Of a DNA stretch of 32,060 bases, positions 8,321-16,055 are shown piece by piece. Below the pieces are notes generated by a model. That model saw only the letters and a program-made list of their open reading frames with translations, searched no databases and was not told the origin of the DNA. Origin of the DNA: Bradyrhizobium manausense. GTDB lineage: Bacteria; Pseudomonadota; Alphaproteobacteria; Rhizobiales; Xanthobacteraceae. Position 1 is the first letter of the stretch. Each line of letters begins with the position of its first letter. Location: positions 90,840-122,899 of the forward strand of contig NZ_LJYG01000090.1 of assembly GCF_001440035.1 (NCBI RefSeq). Reading direction: 5' to 3'. The position numbers and the translations under genes are program-made.

Positions 8321-9115
8321 TTATCCGAACACATACGACGCCATCGCGACGTTGGCGACCTCGTCGACGAAAACCCGCTTGCCGACGTCGCTGCCGGCGG
8401 CACCGGCCGCGACCATCAGCGGCAAGAGATGATCCTCGCGCGGATGCGCCAGACGCGCGCTCGGCGCATTCTCCCAATCGACCAGCATGGCGTTGCGGCG
8501 CGCCGCGTCCGGATTGCTGATCGCCTCGTTCAGATAGGCCTCGAAATCATACGACACTGGTTTGGACTCGGCGCGGCCAAAGCCGCGCATGTTGTGATAG
8601 GTGAGCCCGCTGCCGACAATCAGGATGCCCTCGTCGCGCAGCGAGGTGATCGCCTGCCCGACCTTGATGTGCTCGGCCGCATCATAGCTCGACTTCAGCG
8701 ACAGCAGCACGATCGGCATGTCGGCATTTGGATACATCAGCCCGAGCGGCACGAAGGTGCCGTGATCAAAGCCCTGCCTGGGATCTTCCCGGCAATCGAA
8801 ACCGGCGCGCGCAAGCAGCGCCTTCACCTCTGCTGCGAGCTCGGGCCGGCCCGGCGCCGGATATGTGATGTGGTAGGTATGCTCGGGGAAACCATAGTAG
8901 TCATACACCATCGGCGGATGTGCCGAGGTCGACACGGTGAAGGCGTCGGCCTCCCAATGGCCGGTGATGACCAGCACCGCCTTCGGTCTTTCGGGGAGCA
9001 GCTGCGGCAGCCGGCCGAACTCCGCGGCAGTCTTGGCATATTGCACCCGCCGGTCCTCCATGAAAGGCCAGGGGCCGCCGCCATGCGACAGAAACAGGGT
9101 CGGAAATCGCGTCAT
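8321..9115 (-). CDS. DODA-type (4,5-DOPA) extradiol ring-cleavage dioxygenase, class III
   Basis: Member of the LigB/YgiD-like class III extradiol dioxygenases, which cleave catecholic rings with a non-haem metal held by histidines. The 264-residue protein has LFLSHGGGP (His11), ITGHWE (His53), FDHGTFVPL (His118) and LTYHN (His174), the His pattern of the 4,5-DOPA dioxygenase/YgiD branch, and typical length. The ATG at 9115 begins MTRFPTLFLSHGGG, as in homologues. It converges with glgA across a palindromic repeat and diverges from the 59-residue gene at 9279. The natural substrate is unknown; bacterial homologues often have no pathway context, and none is visible here. The E. coli gene ygiD is the reference homologue, but orthology is not claimed. 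Confidence 0.9.
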   Translation of the reverse strand: MTRFPTLFLSHGGGPWPFMEDRRVQYAKTAAEFGRLPQLLPERPKAVLVITGHWEADAFTVSTSAHPPMVYDYYGFPEHTYHITYPAPGRPELAAEVKALLARAGFDCREDPRQGFDHGTFVPLGLMYPNADMPIVLLSLKSSYDAAEHIKVGQAITSLRDEGILIVGSGLTYHNMRGFGRAESKPVSYDFEAYLNEAISNPDAARRNAMLVDWENAPSARLAHPREDHLLPLMVAAGAAGSDVGKRVFVDEVANVAMASYVFG

Positions 9116-9278
9116 GTTTTCAGGCTCGCCTCAAAGACATCTTGCGCGGATGAGACCTCCGCGCGCTCCGCGGGCGAGCATAGGCAAACCGGCATGGTTA
9201 GCAAGCCGTTAACGATTTGCCGCTCACAATCCTGATGTGGCCGCAGGAATCGGCCAGAAGACATGCGAGACGTTTACG

Positions 9279-9458
9279 ATGAAGAAGTTTGCGCTGGGGG
9301 ACGTCGTCAACTCTGACAAGGGCCGCCGCGGCGTCGTTCGCGCCGCCTACCGGTCCAAGGACGGCCAGCAGTTCTATGCCGTCGAGAAGGACGGCACGAT
9401 GGACTATCTCGAAGAGGACCGCCTCACGCCGGCGCCGCGCGTCGAGCTCGCGGCCTAG
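9279..9458 (+). CDS. Small hypothetical protein (59 aa)
   Basis: Unrecognised small cytosolic protein. The sequence (MKKFALGDVVNSDKGRRGVV...) alternates hydrophobic and charged residues, with a DxVxxxxGxxGxV pattern and a later DGTMDYLEEDRLTPA segment reminiscent of small SH3-like or KOW-like barrels that start with a function-defining G-D-x-V turn; this is a resemblance only. A GTG at 9237 would add 14 residues, but the ATG at 9279 gives the natural beginning of the domain. Seven bases separate its stop from the convergent carboxylesterase gene. No signal peptide or membrane segment is present. Confidence 0.65.
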   Translation: MKKFALGDVVNSDKGRRGVVRAAYRSKDGQQFYAVEKDGTMDYLEEDRLTPAPRVELAA

Positions 9459-9465
9459 CATCAAC

Positions 9466-10935
9466 TCACTTCTCGCTTTCGCGTGCAAGCCGGTCCAGAC
9501 GCTCCGATGAGGGATCGTCGCCGCTCGCAATGCGATCGTTTGCGATCAGCAGCAGACGGTCGCGGTCGGCGGCCGCATCCCAACGCGGCAGCTCGGGCCC
9601 GTTGGGATCGCCGTTCTTCGCAAAGTTGATCCAGTAAGATCGCATGCGGCTTGCGACCTCGCGATCCCGTCGCGAGAAGATGCCCGCGCCTGGCACGCCC
9701 TCGACGCCGAAGATGAACTGCAACTCGCGCCCATGGCCTTCGTCGGGATTGGCGCGGCGGGCTTCCGGCACGTAGGTGAAGCGATAGCGGAAGGTGGGCG
9801 CGCCGGTTGCGGCATGAAGCCGGGCGAGCATTCGCACCGGCTCGGAGAAGACCTTGTCGGTGTAGAAGCTGGCGGCAATTTCAGACGGCGTCCTGGCGTC
9901 AGGATAGAGCCTGCGCAACTCATCGAGGCTCGCGATGGAGGATGACAACGCCTCCTTGACTTCCAGCTCGCTGTCGAAACGGGTCTCGTCATCGTTCGAA
10001 CCGATGATGAGGGGAATGCGGCTCTCGTGTCCTGCCGCAAATCCCGCGGCGATATCTTCGGTCACCAGGTTTCCGTCCATCGCCGGCGCAAATCTGCGCG
10101 GCGATTTCTCCAGCAGTTTTCTCTCGGCGGCCAGCAGCCGCGCCGGTTCGACGGCGCGCAAATCCGCCGGCTTCCCGAGCGCGGCGACGAACTGACGCCC
10201 GGCAGCCTCGGCCTCCTGTGACGATGGCAGACGCGCGCGGCCGGGCACCGATTGCAGGATCGCTTTCTGGAAGAGATCGCGGGATTGCGCGCACAGCATC
10301 AAGAGCGCGATCGACGTCGCGCCCGCACCGTTGCCGAACAGCGTGACGTTGTTCGCATCGCCGCCGAAGGCCGCGATGTTGTCGTGAACCCAGCGCAGCG
10401 CTGCGATCTGATCCATCAAGCCGAAATTGCCGGAGCCGTTCTCCGTCAGCGCGGGAGGCTCGAGCCAGCCGAGCGCGCCGAGCCGATAATTCACGGTGAC
10501 GACGATGAGGCCGGCCTGGGCGAATCTTGCACCGTCGAACAGCGGATCGTTGGCGGTGCCGCTGACAAAACCGCCGCCATGGATGAACACCATCACCGGC
10601 AGCGGCCCGTCGACGCCGAAGGGCCTGAATACGTTGAGGGTGAGGCAATCCTCGCGCGCGGCCGGCAGCGACGGCTGCAGACAGGGCGCGCCATAATCGT
10701 AGGCCGTGCTCATCTCCGAGCTCTCCGGCAGGTCCTGCGGCGGCCGCCAGCGCAGGCTGCCGACCGGCGGCGCCGCATAGGCAAGCCCCTTGAAGGAGGC
10801 CACTTCGCCTTCGACCGCGCCGAGCATCTGGCCTGCGCGCGTCAGCGCAAATGGATACTGGCCGACCGGCTGGGCGACGGCGGGACCGGCGCAGAGCAAT
10901 CCAAGGGCTGCAATGAGCGCAAGCAGGGATCGCAT
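9466..10935 (-). CDS. Type-B carboxylesterase homologue lacking the nucleophilic serine
   Basis: A secreted alpha/beta-hydrolase of the carboxylesterase/cholinesterase family (489 residues). Residues 1-21 form a signal peptide (ending GPAVA). HGGGF (119-123) is the oxyanion-hole motif; Glu317 (SNDDETR) and His401 (EGHGREL) match the acid and base of the triad. At the nucleophile elbow, where the family has G-E-S-A-G, this protein reads G-N-G-A-G (201-205), so the Ser position is Gly203, codon GGT at 10327-10329. A single base change would separate it from AGT (Ser). Ordinary ester hydrolysis by this triad should therefore be impaired. Eukaryotic family members such as neuroligins also lack this Ser and serve in binding. 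The rest of the fold looks intact with no frameshift. Sequencing error cannot be excluded. Confidence 0.88.
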   Translation of the reverse strand: MRSLLALIAALGLLCAGPAVAQPVGQYPFALTRAGQMLGAVEGEVASFKGLAYAAPPVGSLRWRPPQDLPESSEMSTAYDYGAPCLQPSLPAAREDCLTLNVFRPFGVDGPLPVMVFIHGGGFVSGTANDPLFDGARFAQAGLIVVTVNYRLGALGWLEPPALTENGSGNFGLMDQIAALRWVHDNIAAFGGDANNVTLFGNGAGATSIALLMLCAQSRDLFQKAILQSVPGRARLPSSQEAEAAGRQFVAALGKPADLRAVEPARLLAAERKLLEKSPRRFAPAMDGNLVTEDIAAGFAAGHESRIPLIIGSNDDETRFDSELEVKEALSSSIASLDELRRLYPDARTPSEIAASFYTDKVFSEPVRMLARLHAATGAPTFRYRFTYVPEARRANPDEGHGRELQFIFGVEGVPGAGIFSRRDREVASRMRSYWINFAKNGDPNGPELPRWDAAADRDRLLLIANDRIASGDDPSSERLDRLARESEK

Positions 10936-11098
10936 CTTCAGGGGATCTCGATGCGCGGAAATGGTCCCGGCAGGTTACGTCCGCAGGGCGCGGTCAGGCA
11001 AGCGTCGAAGTGTCAGCCAGAGCGCATACTCGTAAATTTCGGGCAAGGGTCTGCCAGACCGGCCACACCTTCGACAAGGACGGCCCGCACCAAGCGGG

Positions 11099-14000
11099 TC
11101 ACGGCTGCTCGCTGGCCATGACCTTCTTGTCGAACCGGAACAGCAGGAAATACCCTGTTGGCACGAAAAACAAAGTCAACAACGAGGCGACGGCAAGCCC
11201 GGACATCATGAGCACCGCCATCGGCTGCCACAAAGCGCCGCCCGCGATCGCCATTGGCGCCAACCCCAGGACCGTGGTCGCCGAGGTCAGCAGGATCGGA
11301 CGCAGGCGCTTCTCCGACGCCGCGACAATGGCAGTGCGCAAATCCAGCTTCTCGCGCTCGATGTCGATCTGATCGATGAGCACGATCGCGTTGTTGATGA
11401 TGATGCCGGAAAGGCTGATGATGCCGAGCGTGCCGAAGAACGAGAGCGGCTGTCCGGCGGCCAGCAGGCCGAAGGGGATGCCGATCAGGATCAGCGGTAT
11501 GGTGATGAACGTCAGTAGCGTGCGGCGGAAAGAGTTGAATTGCAGGATGATCGCAAGAATCATCACGCCGAGGGCTGCGGGAAATCCCGCAACGAGCTTC
11601 TGGTTGGTTTCAGCGCTCTTCTGGATCTCGCCGGCGATATCGATGTGATATCCGCCGCTGAGGTCGAGCGACTGCAGGGCGGGGCGAATGGAATCCAGCA
11701 GTTGCCCGGCGGTCAATGACGCGCTCCGCGCCGTCACCGTAATCGTCCGTTCCTGATTCTTGCGGCGGATCCGCGCCACATCGAAGCCGGGTTTCAGCCT
11801 CGCGATTTGCGCAAGTGGAATGAGGGTCCCATTTTTCGCAAAGGTTGCGCTGGTAAGACCTTCCAGACTCTCGGAGGTATGGGCGGTGGCCCGGAGCACG
11901 ATCGGAATGAGGTTATCGCCTTCGCGATAGATCGACACCGCGGCTCCGCTGAAATAGGTATTGAGCAGCTGGGTGATTTCCTCCGAGGTTATTCCGAGCT
12001 GGCGCGCGCGCTCCTGGTCGATATCGATCACCACCTTGATCAGCTTGTTGCCCCAATCGTCTTCGTTGTCGCGAATCCCGGGAGCGGCTTGAAACAGCGA
12101 TCTCACCTTCTGGCTGAGCGCCAGCAGCCGGTCGCCGTCGGGTCCCGAAATCTCTACTTCGACAATGCCAGATTCCACCGAGCCCATCGCCAGCCGCTTG
12201 ATCTTGAAACGCGCCTCCGGATGGTTGGCATAAAGATGGCTCCAGGCGCGATCCGCTGCTTTGACGGCGCTCCGATAATCGCCCGTGTTGATCAGGAAGA
12301 AGGCTGACGCGGGATCAGGCGCGACCGGCGTGAGCGTCAGATAGAATCTGGGGCCGCCGTCTCCGACGTAGAGGATATGGCTTGCGATCTCGGGATTCTG
12401 CGCCTTGTCGCCAAGCCATTTCGAAATGTCCAGCGCACGCGCTTCGGTTTGCGAAATGTCCGTTCCATCGGGCATGTTCATATAGATGAGGAACTGACTG
12501 CGCTCGCTCAGCGGAAACATCTGCTTCGGCAGACGGCCGAACTGCGTCAACGACAGCGCGACCAAGGCAATGCATCCGATCAACACGATAGGCGCATTGC
12601 GGAGCGCGATCTGCAGTGCCGAACCATAGAGGCGCTGCAGACGGGACGGCGAAGTTTCCCCTTTGCGGGGAGCGTGCCCGCGGCCGATGAACCAGGCCGT
12701 GAGCGCAGGCAGGATGTAGAGCGCGGAAATCCAGGAGCCGGCCAGTGTCAAGGCGACGACCGCGGCCAGCGAGAACGCATATTCGCCGGAAGATCCCGGC
12801 AGCAGGAACAGCGGCAGAAAGGCCGCAATCGTCGTGATCGACGATATCAGCAGTGGAAGGGCATACTGCTCGCCGGCCGCGAGACCCGCGGCTTGAGCCG
12901 GCACTCCCCGATCAATCCGGCTGACGATGTCCTCGACCATGACCACGCCATTGTCGACCAGAAGCCCAAGCGCGATGATGATGGCGGCGATCGAGACCTG
13001 CTCGAGCGCGATCCCGAAGACGCGCATACCGATGAGCGAGAACATCACGGCGAACGGGACGATCATCGCCGCGATGATCCCGGCGCGCAGGCCCAGAAAC
13101 AAAACCACCAGCGCGGCAACGACGATGAAGGTCTGCCCCACGTTCGAAAGCGCCGAGTTGACGGATGCACGGACCTGCTCGGCCTGATAGGTCGCAAAAT
13201 CGATCGCGTAGCCGATCGGAAGCTGCTGCTCGTAGTCGTGTGCGGCTGCGCGCAGTCTCCGGCCGAGCTGGGTGACGTCCTGATCGGGCTGCATGACCAC
13301 ACTCAGGACGACGGCGGGCCGTTCATCAAAGTAAACCGGCTTGATTTTGGGGGACGCATAGCCGCGGTGAACGGTCACGAGGTCAGCGAGCCGCACCAGA
13401 TTGTCGCCCGCTCCGACCTTCGTCAGCATTGTCTCTATGGCGCGCACATTCGGAAAGTCGCCCGACGTCTCAAGCAGCAGGCGCGTACCATCCGCATTGA
13501 TGGCGCCGGATGGCAGAACGACGTTCTGGCCCTGAAGGTCCTTGATCAGGGCATTCACCTGAACCCCGACCGCGGCAAGCTTGCGCGTGTCAAGCTCAAG
13601 CCAGACCCGTTCGTCCTGAACGCCCAACAGGTCGATCTTTGAGATTCCGGAGAGCAAATACAGCTTCTTGCGAAACTCCTCCGCGACATCCTTCATTTCG
13701 CGCTGGGAGAAGCCCTCGCCGGTGATGGCGATCGTGGCAATCGAAACATCGCCAAAGTCGCTGTTGACGAAAGGACCAATAACGCCCTCCGGCAATTCGA
13801 CCTTGACGTCGCCCATCTTGTCGCGGAGACGCTGCCAGGCCGCGTTGACGTTGCCAACCTCATCCTTCAGGTCCACGTAAATCGTGAGGGCTCCTCCGGT
13901 TGCGAGCGTCCTGATGTCCTTGACCTCGGCAAGCTCGCGGATTTTGCGCTCGATCGGGATTGCAACGAGGTTTTCCAACCGGTCCGGCGCCATGCCCGGA

Positions 14001-14155
14001 AACAGCGCCGACACCACGGCGGTGCGGATGACGATGACGGGGTCCTCGCGCTTTGGGAAATTCGGATAGAGAACAACGCCGGCAAGCAGAAGGCAGATCA
14101 TGACCGCGATGGTGAATCGCGACCGCGCAAGGCCAAATAGCGTGAGGAGATTCAC
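11099..14155 (-). CDS. RND-family efflux pump permease subunit
   Basis: A 1018-residue inner-membrane proton-driven exporter of the HAE/AcrB-like resistance-nodulation-division superfamily. Residues 1-30 contain TM1. A large periplasmic porter domain follows, beginning FPKREDPVIVIRTAV with the PGMAPDRLENLVAIPIERKI segment. A cluster of membrane helices around the middle contains LLVDNGVVMVEDI in TM4, then the second porter half and the C-terminal helix bundle with GIIINNAIVLIDQID. In AcrB the TM4 relay has two consecutive Asp; here the pair is Asp-Asn, which some RND branches share. The gene starts five bases after the adaptor stop, so the two form an operon. No outer-membrane channel or regulator gene is adjacent; the adaptor-permease pair presumably uses a TolC-type channel encoded elsewhere. 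Substrate unknown. Confidence 0.94.
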   Translation of the reverse strand: MNLLTLFGLARSRFTIAVMICLLLAGVVLYPNFPKREDPVIVIRTAVVSALFPGMAPDRLENLVAIPIERKIRELAEVKDIRTLATGGALTIYVDLKDEVGNVNAAWQRLRDKMGDVKVELPEGVIGPFVNSDFGDVSIATIAITGEGFSQREMKDVAEEFRKKLYLLSGISKIDLLGVQDERVWLELDTRKLAAVGVQVNALIKDLQGQNVVLPSGAINADGTRLLLETSGDFPNVRAIETMLTKVGAGDNLVRLADLVTVHRGYASPKIKPVYFDERPAVVLSVVMQPDQDVTQLGRRLRAAAHDYEQQLPIGYAIDFATYQAEQVRASVNSALSNVGQTFIVVAALVVLFLGLRAGIIAAMIVPFAVMFSLIGMRVFGIALEQVSIAAIIIALGLLVDNGVVMVEDIVSRIDRGVPAQAAGLAAGEQYALPLLISSITTIAAFLPLFLLPGSSGEYAFSLAAVVALTLAGSWISALYILPALTAWFIGRGHAPRKGETSPSRLQRLYGSALQIALRNAPIVLIGCIALVALSLTQFGRLPKQMFPLSERSQFLIYMNMPDGTDISQTEARALDISKWLGDKAQNPEIASHILYVGDGGPRFYLTLTPVAPDPASAFFLINTGDYRSAVKAADRAWSHLYANHPEARFKIKRLAMGSVESGIVEVEISGPDGDRLLALSQKVRSLFQAAPGIRDNEDDWGNKLIKVVIDIDQERARQLGITSEEITQLLNTYFSGAAVSIYREGDNLIPIVLRATAHTSESLEGLTSATFAKNGTLIPLAQIARLKPGFDVARIRRKNQERTITVTARSASLTAGQLLDSIRPALQSLDLSGGYHIDIAGEIQKSAETNQKLVAGFPAALGVMILAIILQFNSFRRTLLTFITIPLILIGIPFGLLAAGQPLSFFGTLGIISLSGIIINNAIVLIDQIDIEREKLDLRTAIVAASEKRLRPILLTSATTVLGLAPMAIAGGALWQPMAVLMMSGLAVASLLTLFFVPTGYFLLFRFDKKVMASEQP

Positions 14156-14160
14156 GGTGC

Positions 14161-15267
14161 CTACTCCTGCACGGGGAGAAGCTTCACTTTTTGTCCGTCA
14201 GCCAGATAGGAAACGCCTGCGGACGCGACGATGTCGCCCGCGCCAAGACCCCCGGTCACGATCAGGCGATTGTCGCGAACTCCACCTACTGTGATATCGT
14301 GCCTTTTGACGGTCGAACTCTGGCCGTCATAGAGGAAGATGGTCGCCTTGCCCTGCAGCTCCTTTCCGCCCTCGGGCGCAAGAACGCTGAGCGGCAGCAG
14401 GAATCCACTTGATCCACCGGCGACCGGCTCTTCGAGAGTGACTTCGACCGACATGCCCGCGTTCAATCCGGGGGCGTTGTTATCGAGATGAACGACGACC
14501 GGAAATGCCGAGACCTGCTCCGCTTTCGAACCAAGTTCCTCGATCTCGCCCTTGAGCGAAACGTCGGGCATATCGGCGACCTTGACCGAGACCGGCTGGC
14601 CGACTTTCAGGCTCTGGAACGTCGGCGATGGCGCCAGAAAGGACATCTCGAACCGGTCGTCGCTGTACAGCGTCAGGATCGGCTGTCCGGCTGTGACCTG
14701 TGCGAACGACTTGACGTCGACGCGCGCCACCGTGCCTGAGAACGGCGCCACGAGCTTGCTTCGATCGAGATTGTGGTCTGCCAGCTCAAGTTGGCGCTTG
14801 GCCTGGTCGAGTTGTGCTTTGGAGGTCAACAGGGCGGCCTTGGATTGATCGTAGATCGCCTGCGTCGTGACGCCTTTCTTGAGCAGTTCGTCCTTGCGCT
14901 GGAAATCCGCCTCCGCATTGTCGGCCTGCGCCTGCGCCTGTTGCACGCCGGCGCTGGCCTGTTCAACCTGCGTCTGCAGCGAGCGCGGATCGATTTCCGC
15001 AAGCACCTCGCCCAACTGCACTTTCTGGCCGACGGCGAGGGTCAGAGCTTTCAATTGGCCCGCGATTTCGAATGAGAGGCTGCTCACGTCTGCTGGCTGC
15101 AGGACGGTGGGAAAGCGGCGAACCCGGCTTTCGGCCGCCGCGGAGACCTTATAGGCGCGAAGGCCGCGGACCGGCTGGTCGGAGGCCTGCGGCTCTTTCT
15201 GACCGCAGCCCGGCAAGCCTGGCATGAGCGCCGCGCAAATCAGGAATCGCAGGGGCGATCGAAGCAT
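14161..15267 (-). CDS. RND efflux periplasmic adaptor subunit (membrane fusion lipoprotein)
   Basis: Membrane fusion protein linking the RND permease to an outer-membrane channel. From the ATG at 15267 the product is 368 residues, with a lipoprotein signal ending in the lipobox LPGC followed by GQKEP. The lipoyl/barrel-sandwich halves (LSFEIAGQLKALTLAVGQKVQLGEVLAEIDP and LVAPFSGTVARVDVKSFAQVTAGQPIL) flank a coiled-coil hairpin rich in Gln/Ala/Leu heptads, followed by beta-barrel and membrane-proximal domains (ITGGLGAGDIVASAGVSYLADGQKVKLL). The frame continues to 15354, but the ATG at 15267 has CGGAG 7 bases upstream and yields the lipobox at the right place. It is the first gene of the pump operon and diverges from the NTF2-like gene. 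Confidence 0.93.
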   Translation of the reverse strand: MLRSPLRFLICAALMPGLPGCGQKEPQASDQPVRGLRAYKVSAAAESRVRRFPTVLQPADVSSLSFEIAGQLKALTLAVGQKVQLGEVLAEIDPRSLQTQVEQASAGVQQAQAQADNAEADFQRKDELLKKGVTTQAIYDQSKAALLTSKAQLDQAKRQLELADHNLDRSKLVAPFSGTVARVDVKSFAQVTAGQPILTLYSDDRFEMSFLAPSPTFQSLKVGQPVSVKVADMPDVSLKGEIEELGSKAEQVSAFPVVVHLDNNAPGLNAGMSVEVTLEEPVAGGSSGFLLPLSVLAPEGGKELQGKATIFLYDGQSSTVKRHDITVGGVRDNRLIVTGGLGAGDIVASAGVSYLADGQKVKLLPVQE

Positions 15268-15295
15268 GGCCGGCTCCGTGCGGGGAGTTAACTTC

Positions 15296-15332
15296 GGCAG
15301 GTTGCATTCTTCCCCAAAGGAAGTCGCCTGCC
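15296..15332. promoter_or_regulatory. Hairpin in the divergent region upstream of the efflux operon
   Basis: GGCAGG (15296-15301) and CCTGCC (15327-15332) enclose an inner CTTCC/GGAAG stem (15309-15313 and 15319-15323) with a 5-base loop. It begins 29 bases upstream of the adaptor start. It could be a regulator site or an RNA leader structure; nothing identifies which. Confidence 0.3.
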
Positions 15333-15507
15333 AAGGGCGACTGGTCCGCTGCATGCCACCTTGGCGGGATCATCAACCAGCTTGGGCGTGGTGACCAGCG
15401 CCCGCCGGCTTCCGCCCCATCGGGCGCAATCCAAACTTGAAAAAGTCCGGCGGACGCGAGAGCATGACGCGCGCAATCCCATCGACCGCCCCCCAGTGGA
15501 GAGATCC

Positions 15508-15993
15508 ATGGCTATCACGGAGGCTGACGTCAATGCGGCTCAACAGGCATGGTGCGATGGCCTGGTCGAGATCGGAAGAGTCCACAGAGCATCGGGAGAT
15601 GTTCGGGCGACGGCCACAGCGTTGGTCGAAGGCCTTTACGACTATCGGGACGGTGTGGTGTTCTTCAAACCGACATTGGCACACGGCAAGCACACCTTTC
15701 GCAACACGGCGAAGGGCGCGCTGTCATACTTCATCGGCGGCGATCCCGACTTTCCCAACGACAAGGGTTTTGCCTTAAAGCCCTGGGCACGCGCCTGGTA
15801 CGACAACAACGCTGCCGAAAATGGCATTCAGATCCACGGAACGATCGCCATCACGATGGGCAATGTCTATGCAGTCGACTATCAGGGCAACGAGATCATG
15901 GTCGACAAGACATTCGTGTTTCGCCTCTGTCGGGACGGTAAGCTCCGGCTTTGCGCCCACAAGTCCGCGCTGCCCTACGTTCCGGATGCCTGA
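15508..15993 (+). CDS. NTF2/SnoaL-like fold protein (161 aa)
   Basis: A 161-residue protein that looks like the NTF2-like superfamily (cone-shaped alpha+beta fold found in isomerases, cyclases and ligand-binding proteins). An N-terminal helix (ITEADVNAAQQAWCDGLVEI) leads to a helical segment ending VEGLYDYRDGVVFFKPTLA, then sheet-rich sequence with ALSYFIGG, GIQIHGTIAITMGNVYAVDYQG and TFVFRLCRDGKLRLCAHKSALPYVP, where the last strands and the His resemble the SnoaL pattern. The start at 15508 follows GGAGAG; a longer frame to 15361 lacks a comparable site. Some databases label close relatives phosphoribosyl-AMP cyclohydrolase, but the metal-binding Cys/His motifs of HisI are not seen here. It lies 62 bases ahead of the SulP gene and may share its transcript. 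Reaction unknown. Confidence 0.7.
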   Translation: MAITEADVNAAQQAWCDGLVEIGRVHRASGDVRATATALVEGLYDYRDGVVFFKPTLAHGKHTFRNTAKGALSYFIGGDPDFPNDKGFALKPWARAWYDNNAAENGIQIHGTIAITMGNVYAVDYQGNEIMVDKTFVFRLCRDGKLRLCAHKSALPYVPDA

Positions 15994-16055
15994 TTGAGCC
16001 CACGCCGCTGCCAGAGTGAACTCGCCGGCTCTGTCCGGGGAGTTGGAAAGGGGGG

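Noticed and set aside
7910..9235. A 441-codon plus-strand frame spanning the end of glgA, the repeat and the dioxygenase gene
   Set aside because: It crosses two genes and a palindromic repeat in a third frame; no plausible start or protein character.
12377..13642. A 421-codon plus-strand frame opposite the RND permease
   Set aside because: Shadow frame, Arg/Asp/Gln-rich and without domains, opposite transmembrane segments.
15508..15993. Phosphoribosyl-AMP cyclohydrolase (HisI), a label some relatives carry
   Set aside because: The Cys/His/Asp metal motifs of HisI are not visible, and the length and strand pattern fit an NTF2-like protein.
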